Positions 44,881 to 58,100 are shown, counted from the first letter of the stretch. The stretch is 64,000 nt of DNA from Ashinkailepas kermadecensis (GCA_034440615.1 JAOTOM010004341.1:62001-126000), one strand, 5' to 3'. The notes: a model not told the origin generated them from the sequence alone. Made by a program: numbers and translations.

Positions 44881-47800
44881 ACGCCTCCGGCTGGATGCCA
44901 GTTGGCAACTGACCAGGCAAGGTCGAGGTCGTAGGCACCAAGCGGCCGTGTCCGATTATGTGAGTACGTTAAGCTCACTAAGTTTTGCTGGAGCACTGGA
45001 ATTCCTAGATCGGGCGGTGGGTTCAGAGTCAATGCAACAAACTTGCACTTAACATTTCTTCAGATTCTGTAATGCCTCCCCAACAATAATTCGAACTTTT
45101 CTCTTTTACCACCCTCCTTCAAAGAACTCATGCAACTATTTTGAAGTCGGTGCGCTCTAATTATATTACAGCATGCCTTTTTTTTTTTAAATAAAACGGC
45201 AAACAAGTCTGGTCATAATCTCACCATTGGAAATGTCGCCCTGCAGGGCATCAGCTCCTAAAGTTTAGATAAAGCTTCTCAATTATTTTGTATGCGTCTT
45301 GCTAGCGTGATGGACCGTACTGACATGCTTATATACAAATGCGCATGTCAGCAAATACCAATAAGCTTTTTCAATGACATGTTGATCACTATGGAATTTA
45401 TGTGTACCAGGTAGTAGGTAGTGAGCACATTATTAGCAACGCGTGCCGTTGTGGTACACTGCAATTTGTATGCAGACGTGACCTCTACAATTCCTTTAAA
45501 AAAATAAAAAGTTCGATTTGTGGTCGCTTCATCGTCGCTAGCGTTCCGTTGGATGGGTGTATTGCTATTGGTGAGCTTACTGCCATGTGCTATGTGGTCA
45601 AAGTCAAAGTCAGCAAGTCATGTTCTCTTACCACGGAGCATGCGATATACTTGGCATGGTCTTCAGATATCGGACTAGCTGACGGTGTTTTCTGGATGGG
45701 ATGTTTGTGTTTATTGGTCCTCTTTTTCTCGAATTAACGTAAATATTATTCAGCCGAACATAGACAATAGCAGCGAAATAAGCGTTAGTAGTCATGTCAT
45801 GGTAAATTGCACAACGAATCCTTCTCTAGAATCATGAGGAACTCCAATACCACAGACTATTACTTATGTGTTCAAAAGATGTGGACAGGAATCGGAGTGG
45901 GCTGCACTCGAGCATACTGAATAGGTGCCCTTTCGTCTCTCAGGGGCGCGTTTTTTTGTGTTGAAAATCCGTTGTGCGGGGGAGGGAGAGTGTGGGGGTG
46001 CAGTCGAGCCTTCCTCAATCAGTCGAGTCTTTCCCGGCCGGAGAGACGGGAAAGACTTTCCATGGAAGGAAGAACATACTCCCAGTATCCCCACCCCCTT
46101 TATCGACCCCTGATTAGCATTGCGTTTGGATTATCTTCGTGCCGTTTTGCTTATTAATGCCCCGCAATTTGTTTGTTTTTTTCTAACCACCCGAACTTTG
46201 TATGCACTCCTCATCTTATTCCAGTACAGCATGCAAGGCAAGAGTAACCAAGCCATTTCGTGCTGCTCCTCGGAGAGGGGGGTGTGTGTAAAAACGCGGC
46301 GTTACACGGTAGCTCCATAGGGCCGTGCAAGCTTTTCGCCAATAAACTGGCACCTGGCGCAACCTAATGACTGAGCCCGACCCAATCGTTTCAATTTGCG
46401 ACTGACTTTATTTTTAAATGATGTCTACCAGAATATTTATGTTTTAGTGTGTAGATACTGAATCTGGTCGTGGCGTACTGGCAAACGTATGACGTGGAAG
46501 TTTTACTTATGGCTGTGACAGTGTGGTTCACAGGCGACCCTGGTGTGGCGCGTGCCCAAGAGATGGATTTTACTGGTGGAATCAGTACCTTGCTTTGGGT
46601 ATGTGATGCTTGTGAGACTGGCCAAGGCAACACAATGTGGTAGTTAGTTTCTTTAGTATTAAAGATGTAGTGTTTCCGTACCTTTGTTCGTATCTTATAG
46701 TGTCGTCCCTTTATCGGCTTAACCCAGGTGACCTCTATGGCACTTATTAAGCCTAGCACATCATGACTATACGATTTTATGGAACCATCCATGGGCTTGC
46801 TGTATAATCATGTTTAAACCCACCAAAACCCACCGGCTTCCTTACCTTGGAACCGAATCTGTCATTTGTGTGCATATTTAGCAACGCAAAATGTGCAACA
46901 TATATGTGTTCTGTATCAATATTGTCGGGTAGAATATAGTACTTATGAACATAACGTTCAGATATTTGCTGACTGGCTTTGAAAGCTCATCAAACTCTAG
47001 AAATTGGCATGATATGTCCTCCAAAATATCTGCCTTGAGCCGCCTCTGACCAACCAAGACAATTGCTTTTTAGTATGATACGCAAAACAAAACTTTATTT
47101 TAAAAAAAGTCACGAAGTTTCTCAGCTCTATCGTTGCGCCATGAGAAGCGGCGAGCAAAACTTTGAAGAGGGCTTCAGACGACCCTTACATAATAGGCTT
47201 GCGTTAGGTCAAATGAGATCAGACCAAGTGACGTCAGTATAATTGTCCGGTCTGCCCAAGTCAGATCACTTCATGTTTAGTAAAATATTAGCTAGGTTAG
47301 GCTACGTTTGGTGCATAATCCAAGATGGGCCAAGTTAGGCGGGGTACATTCAGTGCGGTTCACATAGGATAGAGGATGACCGTCACGATTCAGAGCATGG
47401 GTGATGTGTGAGGATTCCGGCGAGACGATTTCACCAATGCGAGGTGGATTTAAAATTAAATGGACTTGCTCATTGTAACGCTGGGATTTCTATTTTTAAC
47501 CTTTGGCTCAGCACGGTGCGTTTGTTAGCACTTATCTCCGCTATTTTTCCTTAAATTGAATTCCTGAAGCAACGTTTTGTTCATGTCGACATTTAATGTA
47601 GTTCCAATATCCAAATAAGTGTTCCTGTTTCTCTTGGCATTTGGATGGACCGGTGTTAGTCCAAGTCTGTCATCATTGAAAGGAGAAGTATCACAAGTAA
47701 TTTCTACTGTGGACGGGTTTGAATTAATCTTGACAGTCCCCCCCCCCCCCCCTCAACCCCCACCGCCCCAATTGATTCACTCAATATCAATGACATTTAT

Positions 47801-47946
47801 CCTGCACTTATTCTGTACTATGACATTCAGACTGAAATGAATGGCAAGATAAGCCATTGCTTTTGGGTCATGATTTCGGGTAATTTCACGGATCCGCAAT
47901 TTTGAACATGCTAGGCATTTATTACAGACAGTATCATATTTCGAAG
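44881..47946. other. No gene recognised
   Basis: Contains a G/C-run segment at 45937-46100 partly similar, in reverse, to the element at 34085. It also has a poly(C) run at about 47740-47752 and a 133-codon minus frame (46391-46792) with no motif. Otherwise ordinary AT-rich DNA. Confidence 0.4.
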
Positions 47947-48026
47947 GTCCGGCCCTTTCTGCTCGGGTGAGAGGAAGGCGACGCCCCATAGCGCCTCAGC
48001 TGATGAGTGGATCGTAAAGTCACAAC
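47947..48026 (+). mobile_element. Retroelement 3' end, family B, copy 2
   Basis: GGCCCTTTCTGCTCGGGTGA, GAGGAAGGCGACGCC, CGCCTCAGCTGATGAGTG and CGTAAAGTCACAACC align with 33625-33702 in order and spacing. The pentamer tail is replaced by CCACCA. An older, truncated insertion of the same family. Confidence 0.6.
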
Positions 48027-49192
48027 CACCACTGGAAAGTATATAAAGCAAGTATCACATGTGGATAGTAAAAAGTCCCAAATCATTTGTAGCCTGCTGT
48101 ATTTATATCATACTTCGTGGTATGATTCATATTCTAATGAAATCTCGTTGTTGAGTGTCGTCCAGGGTTGCGAAGAATCCATGAGCTGTACCACACACAC
48201 AGCATGCACCCACTGCATGGGTCGAGATGTTGATGCCAATGCGCAGTTTAATTAGTTCATGCTACTCTTTAAGCCCTATTGATCAAGATCATCTTAACCA
48301 CCCGGTAGTGCTGAAACATCTGTATGCTCGAGATTGTGCACAATTTTGTCCACCTTGCGTGAAGTGGGATAAACCGACGTACGACTTCAGCACTACCCTA
48401 TGCATTTCTTAAAATACTTACAACATAAATTAGTTTCATAAATAGTCTAATCGGTCTTCTGTTTTCAGATAAAAGGTACAATTCTTGGGCATTTTATCTA
48501 ATTGGAAGTAACGTTCCCACCTTGACAAAAGAATTGTGTGTATGATAGCTCGCACCATTCCAGCAAACTCCTTCCATGATGAGCACATGTCTTGCAGTTG
48601 AAGAGCTTCCATGTTTGATTGTTCCATCCTGTTCTGATTTGTGTCAAGTACTATGTTAGCCTTAGAAATGCAACTAGCTAATACAACCATCGACACAAAT
48701 TCCAATTACGGCACAAAATATTAGATTTAAAGGCCAAGTGACTTGTTTGAAGGGTGAAGTTTTAATGTTCGTATGCAGTTCTTCAGTTCCACGTCGATTT
48801 ACTTGACCAACACCGATGTTTCGGAAATTCAGCATTTAGCTTGCGTTAATCGGGAAAACCCCATCTCGAAAGCACCACCTCTTCAACTCACCACTCGCTC
48901 TTGTTATAAAACTTCGGAAAACTTCACTTGTGTTTGTAGGTGTAATATAGTGACGTGACGATATTCCAGATGTGTTATACTTGCGCTTAGCAGTCCCTGT
49001 ATGCTGTTAGAAGACTTTTTCAGAGAAATCAACACGCTTTTTTCTGCAGATGATGTGAAGGTCGGCATAATGTTTTGCCAGTCTAAGCCAGTTCAAACCG
49101 GTTAAGCTGTTCATTGGCCTTGTCAAAGATAGCTGAGCCATATTCTTTATCAACCCTGGTGTATACTAAAAAATACTCCATTCCATTCTTCG
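48027..49192. other. No gene recognised
   Basis: Short frames, no motif. Confidence 0.5.
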
Positions 49193-49972
49193 ATGTTCCC
49201 ACGCCCTCCACAAACGTGCAGCATTATTTGGCCATTGTTGAATGCATTGGATTGGATATGGATTGGATCTGATATTTACCATGCTGGCGATAAATATCCC
49301 GCGAAACGCATTACACTCAACGTGCATATTTCGAACGAACACACACTTGATGCACATTTCTCGAAGATCTCTACATCCTTCAGAGTGCGTGAACCGTGTT
49401 CGATGTGGAGCGTCGCTGCGACCAACCACCAGAAACGTGCATATTGGAGAATGCTTCTGATGGGCTGGTCTGCGTCGACGATAGCCATTTGTTCGAACAT
49501 TCAGCCAGAGATTGGCTGTGGATTACATGCGCTGATCCCTGACACGACTGATATTGAATATACTGAGGAATTCTAGATGGAAGCGGACTATCCTTGCGGC
49601 TCAAAATCGAGCCACACCGAACTGACCATTGTCACCAAACATCAACGTGCTGAACCAGCAACAACAGTTGATGTCAAAGTCGGCGAGGAAGAAATCACAG
49701 TCCTTTCATGTGCAACTGCTTACCCTGTATGCATAAGAGGGATCCTCATTCATCTGCTGCATAGGGGGCGCATCACCGGATCCATTATCACCACCATGGA
49801 GATCACTCACTTGTATACAAAAGAGCTCATTTCCGTTAGCCTCCAATTCCCCATAATGCTCATCACCCGCCACGGGGCGGTGGAGATGAGCATTGACCAT
49901 CCATCTGGCTGTCCCAATAACTGCCAATCGAGCAGCGATACGCGTCCATTTATTTTCAGACAGACACCTTGA
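49193..49972 (+). pseudogene. Long plus frame interrupted by one TAG
   Basis: A single reading phase is open for 259 codons except for one TAG at 49574-49576. The part before it includes ITLNVHISNEHTLDAHFSK, and the part after includes ATTVDVKVGEEEITVLSC. In DNA of this composition that is longer than expected by chance, but antisense frames of similar size overlap it and no family motif is visible. It may be a decayed gene or coincidence. Confidence 0.2.
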
Positions 49973-50818
49973 TCACCTTCTGAAGTTCGAAATGAACCAG
50001 TCAGCGATTTTTGCCTTGACAACTGTCGAAATCTGGAGATGTTCGCCTGGCCACCGACCGACTGTCGGTGTTGGCGTCAGCGGCGGACGGGTGTTCTGTG
50101 ACATGCGGGATGGTCGTCTGGTGACGTCATCACCAGAACAATCATTGTGCGTGCCATCTAACCATGGGTGTCTGATATTTCAGATGCTGTGCAATCAACT
50201 AAGCTAAAACAGTTCATTGTTGTTCGAATTTTGAGGCAGAGAGATGGTGCTTCACGGCTGCTGCATTTTGAACAACTAGACGCATCTGGACTGAATTGAT
50301 AATACCCTAAATCGCTTTCGATGAAGGCTGTGCAAGTTCTTGGAGCATGCCAACTTCGTCAAACATAGAATACGAATAGTAGCTTTGCGCCTTGATCAAT
50401 TCGAGCATCACTCTCAATTTACCGTATGTGTAGCTTCCTCGTGATTTCAGGTGCGTATGTTTATTGAGCATACTACCAGCTGACAAGATTTCGTTTGCAT
50501 CAGTTCAACACATCTGGATGCCAGAAAGACCGCTCAAACGTTGTGTATTTTGCCAGTTCTCCTTGTTTGACTCGGAGTGACCTGACGTAGTCGTCTGCTG
50601 TGACATGTTTAAGTTCATAACACCGCCTACGCTTTGGTCGAATACGCGAATACGAGTATATACGCTTGCGCTGCGCCCTTAAACTCAAAAACTCAGCATG
50701 AACATACTCCAAGCGAAGTATATACTTCAGGGAGACTATATTTGCGCTGCGTTGCCTTTCAAGTCAGGTGGTTGCAATAACATGTGATTTGTTGAGATTC
50801 TACATGTGACTGAGCAAG
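49973..50818. other. No gene recognised; small GC-rich patch
   Basis: A GC-rich patch at 50035-50145 reads VGVGVSGGRVFCDMRDGRLV in the plus frame, but has no convincing acceptor or donor pair. The rest is AT-rich. Confidence 0.35.
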
Positions 50819-51340
50819 GAGGATTTCATCAGCTGAAATATAGCAAGAGGATTTCCTTCTGTGGGGTGCTCTTAGTGAAATATACTTGCAATACAAATCA
50901 AGATGTTGATCGAGAGACAATTTATCGAGATTGGGAGTTGCATTGTTGGCTATCCAGACATCCTGTGTGGAGGATTCATGAGTGTGAGCTGAAATATATC
51001 AAGATAACTTCTTTCTCTATGGTGCTCTTAATGAAATGTTCTTGCAATATAAATCATATAAATATTGTAAATCACTATAAATATAATATATAAATATAAT
51101 ATATAAATATAAATCACAGAGATTATGAATCGAGCATTGAAGTTACATTGCTGGCTATACAGACATCATGTGTGGAGGATTCATGAGCATGAGCTGAAAT
51201 ATACCAAGATGGCTTCCTTCTGTAGGGTGCACTTAATGAAATGTAATTGCAACATAAATCAAGATGATGATCGAGAGATGATGAATCGAGACTTGAAGTT
51301 ATATTGCTGGTCATGCAGACATCATGTGTGGGTGATTCCT
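50819..51340 (+). repeat. Triplicated 150-190-bp segment
   Basis: Three diverged copies share, in order, GCTGAAATAT-CAAGA, TTCCTTCTGT-GGGTGC, CTTAATGAAATGT, TTGCAA-ATAAATCA, GATCGAGAG, TGG-TATCCAGACATC and TGTGTGGAGGATTCATGAG. The middle copy is extended by an (ATATAAAT)-type run near 51055-51115. The third copy ends directly upstream of the exon candidate at 51368. Confidence 0.85.
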
Positions 51341-51367
51341 CTGTCGCTGTCTCGGCCGCTGATACAG

Positions 51368-51561
51368 CCCGGTGGCGTGCCGCAGGTGGAGGACTTCTCC
51401 GTGCGTGATCCGCCACTGGCGTGCTGTCAGCCGACGGCGTCCGATGTGCCGCCGCTGCCGGGTCCGCTGCGACCGTCAGACTCCTCCGACCTGCTGAAGC
51501 CGTCCACCAGCGAGGATGGCGACCGGTCGCCCGCCTCGTCGGCGCCGTCCAGTCCCAGCAG
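51368..51561 (+). CDS. Best internal-exon candidate, Ser/Pro-rich
   Basis: Two in-phase acceptors are possible: a pyrimidine-rich stretch (TTCCTCTGTCGCTGTCTCGG) ending at GATACAG|C (51367/51368), or GTGCCGCAG|GTGGAGG (51385/51386). The frame then reads VEDFSVRDPPLACCQPTASD, VPPLPGPLRPSDSSDLLKPS, TSEDGDRSPASSAPSSPS and stops at CAG|GTCAGT (51561/51562), a good donor in phase 2. The composition is that of a disordered Ser/Pro/Asp linker with possible proline-directed phosphorylation sites (SPS, RSP). Codons end in G or C almost throughout, in sharp contrast to the AT-rich repeat before it. I do not recognise the gene; a signalling or scaffold protein linker is only a guess. Confidence 0.45.
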
Positions 51562-51576
51562 GTCAGTGCTGCGGCA

Positions 51577-51684
51577 GTCAGGTGGGCCTCGTCATGTCCT
51601 GCCGATCGGTGTCTCGAATGTCCGGCGGTCAGGTGGGCCTCGCGGCGTTTGTCCTGCCGCTCGGTGTCTCGAGTGTCCGGTGTC
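51577..51684. repeat. 51-bp tandem duplication after the exon
   Basis: GTCAGGTGGGCCTCG, TGTCCTGCCG-TCGGTGTC and TCGA-TGTCCGG are present twice with a 51-bp period, starting 15 bases after the donor. Each copy holds a donor-like CAG|GTGGGC. Confidence 0.85.
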
Positions 51685-53598
51685 CAGACGTGCGACGAAC
51701 GGCGAGACGGCGAGACGTGCGACGAAGTCGGCTGGATTTGTGCGGCTTTGGCTTTGAGTGCTGTGCTTTGCGTGCTTTTTGGCACGAAGGGCGTGCATCA
51801 GGACGGCGTCCTGGAATCTCTTAATGTTGTCAATTATTGGTGATTACTAGCTGGCTCTTCACATGATGTAACTGTGTGTTTGACGTGGATCATCCATGCT
51901 CACCTCAGGAAATGGCTAAATCATGGGATATTAATTGTCTCACCTTGACATGGAAATTATCAGTATTCCTTCATATGCTTGGTAATTACTGCTCAGACCA
52001 CTGCTTTTTATCACTACCACCGTATCCGTCATAAATTGCCCTCCCTCTCCGAGGTAATCCGGACCCTTCCCTGTAGTTGAAATCCGACCTTCGACTGCTA
52101 AATATGCTGAAGAATACCAAGAAGTGCACAGGCCTGACTGCGAATTCAAACATTGCGTCTGTCACAGTTGAAGCGAATATTGACCGCTGCAAAAGCCGGC
52201 GCAAGTCGTGGAAACACCCGCCACGTTCACAGGGCGTCCGTTGCAAGCATCTTGTTTGCGCAGGGGCGTGATCTTGTGAATAGACGACCTCGGCTGTATG
52301 ATTACTTTTAGTTGTTATTCATCAGCGGGTGCGGACCCACGTGCCGTTAAGGCAACATCGAACAGGCAGCCGCATTGCTCTTAGATCCGTCTCCGAAGTC
52401 AATCTCTGACCCACCATGCAGTCAGACTCGGGCGGCGGGGTTCATCTCATTATCTCAGAGGTTAGATCCATATTCAGAGTCAATCTCGTCACACACAATG
52501 GTCGAAGAACACAAGTTAGTGACTTGAGCGGAGCAGGGGTCAGGAATATGAGAGAGTAGGACATTTGGAAGTGGGAAGGTAGAGCTCATTTGAGAGCTCA
52601 TTCTGGCCGTGCAAATCGACCTGACTCATTCTTCCAATTGTGGGGAGGTATGGGAATGCGACAGAACTCTCCTCTTTTCCTTCACCTATTGAAGCATGAA
52701 GACCATCTCCTATTGTGCTTTCTCGTGGGTCAGGGATAGGAACACGAGAATACAGCGGAGTGACCGCCCGGGCATTTCTCACATTCCACTGGTGAACGTG
52801 GGCGAAGCACAAATCACCCACCATTCCGCTTGTGTTCACAAATCTCTACACAAACAGCAGTACCGTTCTGCTAACTTGGCTGCCTACAAACGAGTCCCAG
52901 GTGCATGTTTTGATGTGTAAGCTTATAGAATTGTCCATTTGACTTTGACTCTGATTATCATGAAAGGTCAAGTTGGCTGTCGTCGTACCGGATGTGGGGT
53001 GGCTCTTGCCGGTCGGAAAGTCATGGTATCACCTATGGGCATCTTATAGCTGAAATACGTACACCCGACATTGTAAAAGTCATTGAAGGCCAAGATTGAG
53101 AAATTGAATAAACTCGGTGACAAAACATGCCATTTCTGATATATTCACTTCTTGGGCCTGGTTGATATCACGGAGGTCATATGAGATGCAGGACAGGCGC
53201 ATGTACCACCTGCGCGGACCACAGAGGGCAGGTAGGGTAAATCAATCTGCATTTGATTTTCATGTTCTGCTGTTGACTTTGTTCGACTTTGGGTTACCTT
53301 GGCCGCACCACCTGTGTCGTGAGGCTCGTGGATGCGCTGTGTGAACCGTATGCTCATAAAATGCTGATGGGATAAACCGAAATGCTTTTGATGCAGTGTT
53401 CGCCGCATTCCAGCCATCTCGGAATTGCTGCATGAGCCATCGACTGTCGTAGATTCATAAGAATCGGTGCACGCAGGTGTCGGATTCTGCAAGTTCATTA
53501 TCGCTGATATCACTCGACTCGACTTCACCTCGCTCGACCACACGTATCTGGTGATACTTAAGAACGATGCGTATGCCGTCCGGCGGGGACTAATGGTG
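51685..53598. other. No gene recognised
   Basis: Probable intron after the 51561 donor. Short frames (for example 52540-52839 minus, 53145-53543 minus) have no motif. Confidence 0.4.
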
Positions 53599-53780
53599 CT
53601 CGGAGACTCAGCCGTGCACGTGTGGTCTCAGAATGGTGGCAATTATGGCTGTCCCCCGGTGACGTGTGGTTCTCGGAGACACAGCCGTGCCTGTGTGGTC
53701 TCAGAATGGTGGCAATTATGGCTGTCCCCCGGTGACGTGTGGTGCTCGGAGGTCCAACGGTGCCCGCGTGATTTCAGAAG
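53599..53780. repeat. 73-bp tandem repeat, about 2.5 copies
   Basis: CTCGGAGAC-CAGCCGTGC, GTGTGGTCTCAGAATGGTGG and CAATTATGGCTGTCCCCCGG recur at 53599, 53672 and 53745. A plus frame entering it (TYLVILKNDAYAVRRG) looks somewhat protein-like but lacks splice support. Confidence 0.92.
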
Positions 53781-54564
53781 GGCCAACACTGACCATGCTA
53801 TCTCTACGACCTCCATGGGGCATCATAGGGCTAAGGGTAATATGTGAATGCGAACGTAGGTTAAATTTGATGATTTAGTTATTGAGGGAAGGCGTTTTGT
53901 ACCGACTTGCTGCTGTTCTACCACCTTCCTGCTAATGGAGTTGTGGGATTTTGATCTTCAGAAAATGTCAATAAAATATCTTTGCTCGTTTATACTGTAT
54001 TTGTCGTATATTAATAATGCTTAGCATGATATTAGATTTTGCCTTTGGGCATTTTATTAAGATTTTGGTGTTGTCCTTGACCGTGACGTCACGTTTGAAT
54101 GCAACAATTCGTCGTTCGCCACGTCTGCACTGCTGGCGTATACTTAATGCTGGTGGGGCGGTTGGTTGCTGTTGTTTGCGGCTTCCTGGAAAACTTTTCC
54201 GTGCAGATTTATAGTGCTAGGCAACTTTCTGACGGAGCAGTTCTGTAAGTTCTGCCAACTCATGCCTCAAGGAACTAGTCGCTTATTGTGCAGTGAGCAT
54301 ATAGGCTTGGAAACGAAGCTAGTATGTCCAGGCCCTTGCCGTGCATATTGGACATGCATATCAAGCCAATATTTGTACTGTTCCCAGCTGGTCTAACGCT
54401 TTGAAAGACGAGGATAGAGACCACGAATCCACGAACGAATAAGGATGGATTGTGAGGTTTCTGTCTCGTGTATGCAACTGGTAGTTGTGTGAGGATTCTT
54501 CTTCGTGTATCAAGCCGGTATTTGCTCAGGTTATTAGGATGAGGATCAGTGGCAACTTCAGACA
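53781..54564. other. No gene recognised
   Basis: No motif or repeat was seen. Confidence 0.45.
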
Positions 54565-55131
54565 ATGCTCTATTTCCTTAGTAAGAATGTCATCCTCAGA
54601 ATGCTGGTTCCTGCCAATATTTGTGTCTGTTTTGTTTCCCATGCAATGGCGATGAAGCTGGGCTGTCAGGTACCTATATTAGCTACCTACCTATGTCAGT
54701 GTGTTCAAAATCAATTTGAGGTGGATACCGACACATATCCAGGAAAATATTTACATCTTAGTTCAATTTCCTACATCTTATGCACAACTTTAGCTGACCC
54801 ACACATATTTTGTTATCCGTATCAATCACTACACCTTGCAGTACCGATCATAAAAAAGCAATATAACCACCTTTATATTTTATGTACGCTTGGAAACACT
54901 TGCATCATGATTAGGAGACAGTATGATTCAGCGAGAGGTGCTCACATATGTAATTTCTTACATCTTGCAGATCATAGTTCTGACACTTGCGCTGTACACT
55001 CGCACTGTACATCTTGTGCCCAATCGAAATTGAATTTGAACACCCTGACCGAGGTATGTACATTGGCTGCACAAACCAAATATGATGTCATTGGTTCCAT
55101 CGCAGACTGCAGACATGAATATGCAGCATGA
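54565..55131 (+). CDS. Orphan cysteine-rich ORF, 188 codons
   Basis: A true ATG opens an uninterrupted frame in AT-rich DNA, where stops should be frequent. The protein is Cys-, His- and Tyr-rich, with recurring YLHLSSISYILCTT and YNHLYILCTLGNTC phrases and a DTCAVHSHCTSCAQ stretch. The first 25 residues are hydrophobic (ILRMLVPANICVCFVSH) and could pass for a signal or membrane segment. The recurring TACATCTTA and related words suggest the frame may arise from a decayed repeat. No family is recognised, and codon use does not resemble the GC-rich exon candidates. Confidence 0.25.
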   Translation: MLYFLSKNVILRMLVPANICVCFVSHAMAMKLGCQVPILATYLCQCVQNQFEVDTDTYPGKYLHLSSISYILCTTLADPHIFCYPYQSLHLAVPIIKKQYNHLYILCTLGNTCIMIRRQYDSARGAHICNFLHLADHSSDTCAVHSHCTSCAQSKLNLNTLTEVCTLAAQTKYDVIGSIADCRHEYAA

Positions 55132-58100
55132 AATTTACCAGTGATTACTTTGTAGCTTTCATATTATTTAATCATAATCAAAATCGGCCGCCTTTGCATT
55201 TCTTTTGGCTAGATTGATCTCCCATTTATATTGCATAGACTATTGCGAAATGATGATCGCAATGAGCCACTGTACCTGAGTTGTACATACTATAATATAC
55301 TATAATATACTACATACTAATATACTCGTATTAAGTGCTGTAAAATGGGTATGGATGCAAAACTGACACTTTGTATGTTTCTGCTTCATATTCCATAAGC
55401 CTAAGCTGTGAAGAAAGTTGTAGGCAAATATAAATTTTCGATCTATGCTGCAAATTCGCTATTAAGAATACGTCGGCACAGATACTGCATATTCTGATAT
55501 GGAACAACAAAAAGCATGCGTACTAATTTTTTGGTTGCCTTGCCATGGAAATAAAGTGGAAACTTCTTTCTCCACCCATGACATAAGCTACAATCATGGC
55601 TTGAGATGTTGGGTGTGTCGTGTCGTGTTGGGGTGGGGGTGGGAGTGGGGGGCGAACCCCCTGGTTTGGTATCCTGCTAGTGTTAACTTGTATTTTCCAC
55701 ATTGAATCTGAGAATATGTCCTGAAAATAATGACCTGGACACCGTGACTTAGTGCAATTCGTTGACCAGGGACAGGGCTTGGACACTCGGATTTGGCTGG
55801 CAGTGTCCTGAGCCGGCCGATACCCGGTCTCCACCGATGACGCGCTCTCAACAGACACGGAGTGAACCCACTCTTTCTGAACCAACGCCAACGCAGCGCT
55901 ATCGATTAACTAGCATCGGAAATGCTTCACATCAACGATTTCGAATATCCGTTCAACCAGCAACGTATTCACGCGATGATGCTCTACCGGCATGTGCACC
56001 ACACCGGAGATGTTAGACTGTACCGCACCACACGTAGATATTCAGGTACAGTTGGTACGGAATCCGATGAACTGAATTTTCGGCCAGGTGGTTACAAATG
56101 CGAAATTTGCGAAGGTGTAAAACGATATCTTTTTCATGTACGTGGACGTTCTAATTCTACTAATGGAGTTTAAAATGCTGCCTCAATTAGCATTGTTGGA
56201 CATAATTCACTTTTTGGGCTTCATAACGGTTTCGTACCACAACGGATATGTCTGACTAAACTTTGCTGGCGCTTTCCTAATGTTCCCATACGGGCATTTC
56301 CTATGCCAGTTATGTTGTGAACATGTGCAGTGCCATGTACATCAACATCATGTCTTAGACGTATCTGTATGCAACCCACATATATCATATGAGCCCCTGG
56401 TCGCCCGTGGCTCTGTGGGAATCCTTCATGTCGTCCCAGATCCCCTGATGACCTGCATCACCTTCTTCATCAACATATGCTTCCTTCAATCTATCATATT
56501 CAGATTTGACAGCATCTGGTGGTTTTTGTTTATTGATATTAACATTGATGTATTCAAGGAAAATCATATCATACAGGAACAGCGTCCAGGATAGCATGCG
56601 ATAATTTTCAGAAAAGTGAAACACCAAACACGTGATGAAAACAAAAATAAAGTTAGATGATACAAGCGAGTGGATATCAGCAAGGATGAGGCTCATAAAG
56701 AATTGAACAATGCTCGGTGTTGTACTATTAGCGTTGGATGTACATGAGCTGCTTGCTGTGCTATAAAACTGAGGCAGGAATACAAGAAAAGTGCGGTGGG
56801 CTTCCCTTCATTGCAAGGGAGGCTTCCGTCCATTTCCATGGAGATGCCTCCATTGTAAATGCAGGCGCCCTTTTCCCTCAAAGCGGTCATGCCTCCGAAA
56901 GTTGCGGAATATACGATCACTTGGCCTTTCCTAAGTGATGGCACCTACCATCACACGACCAGAAATGTCGAGCTACAGGAGCCTTGACCGGAAGATGGTG
57001 AAAAATGGAGTCCACATTCTATATTCATCATCGTCTTTTGTGTCCCGAGGTGCCCATGGCGCCTGTAGAGAAATGGCTTCCGTCTCCACCAACCCTCTGC
57101 CCCCTCCCCCACTCCCCCAACCCAAAATTCAGTTTTTAACGAATATGAACGAGCATTACCATGGTATTTTGATGACACATGATTTCTAGGGAGATACAAA
57201 GGCTTACAACAGCATTGCCGGACGAGCTGCGCAAAGGCGACGCAAAAAAACAAGAACATGAGGTCAGTTTTCGACATAATAGTCCTCCAGAAATGCCTCT
57301 TTGAGGGAACGCCTCAATTTGTCACCTTCGGTGTTAATGCCCGCTTCATTAGTCCATTTGAAGAGCCGCTTCATTTCAGCAAGTTCTCTGCTCATAATTA
57401 GATCATTGGATCACACTCAACCGGGCTTGACTATCACTCAATTCGTCCTAGGGAAACGAAAAGGCAGGATGGTTGCATGACACCTTCCAGATCATTTTGC
57501 ACTTGCGAGGCTGGAGCAAAACGAGTGAGCCTAATTAATCATTCACTGATGGATATATGATGAAGTGCCATTTATCTTAGCAATGTGCTCTTTTTTCCTT
57601 TCTTCTATACTCCTTTTGAAAGTGCGACGCCAGTGATGATACTCATCCATGCCAGCGAGTCTCCCTGGAGTACTCCCGGTAACCATGAACCAACATTTCA
57701 GCTTGACTACCATTCGCCGGTGCACTTCGGTGAGAAGCATTCTGTCTCTACCCAAGCAAAGCCCATCCAGGAGCTATTCGGATTCAAAGATCATGTGAGC
57801 CTGTACTTGATGCAACCGCTACCACCACTAGGACCCTGCACCGAATATAGAGCAAATAAATGCCTTGCCTTGCCTTGTAATACCCTGTCATCGGCTCGGA
57901 ACATAAGTGACCTTGGATCCGACCGGTCGATGAACAGGCCACAAAGTTGCACAGTGTAGCCTTTGTATCCCACAATCCAGGTTGTTAGCTTCACCAATTG
58001 TTCTTCACAAATTGTGTTGTAAATGCACCCTTAGGTCATCCACAGCGTAGTACGTAGTAATCGGCTGTAATCGGTAGTAAAGCTGCACCTCACTGATGTC

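Noticed and set aside
55922..56173. Zinc-finger-like YKCEICEG motif
   Set aside because: Only one CxxC pair without correctly spaced histidines, no second finger, and no splice support.
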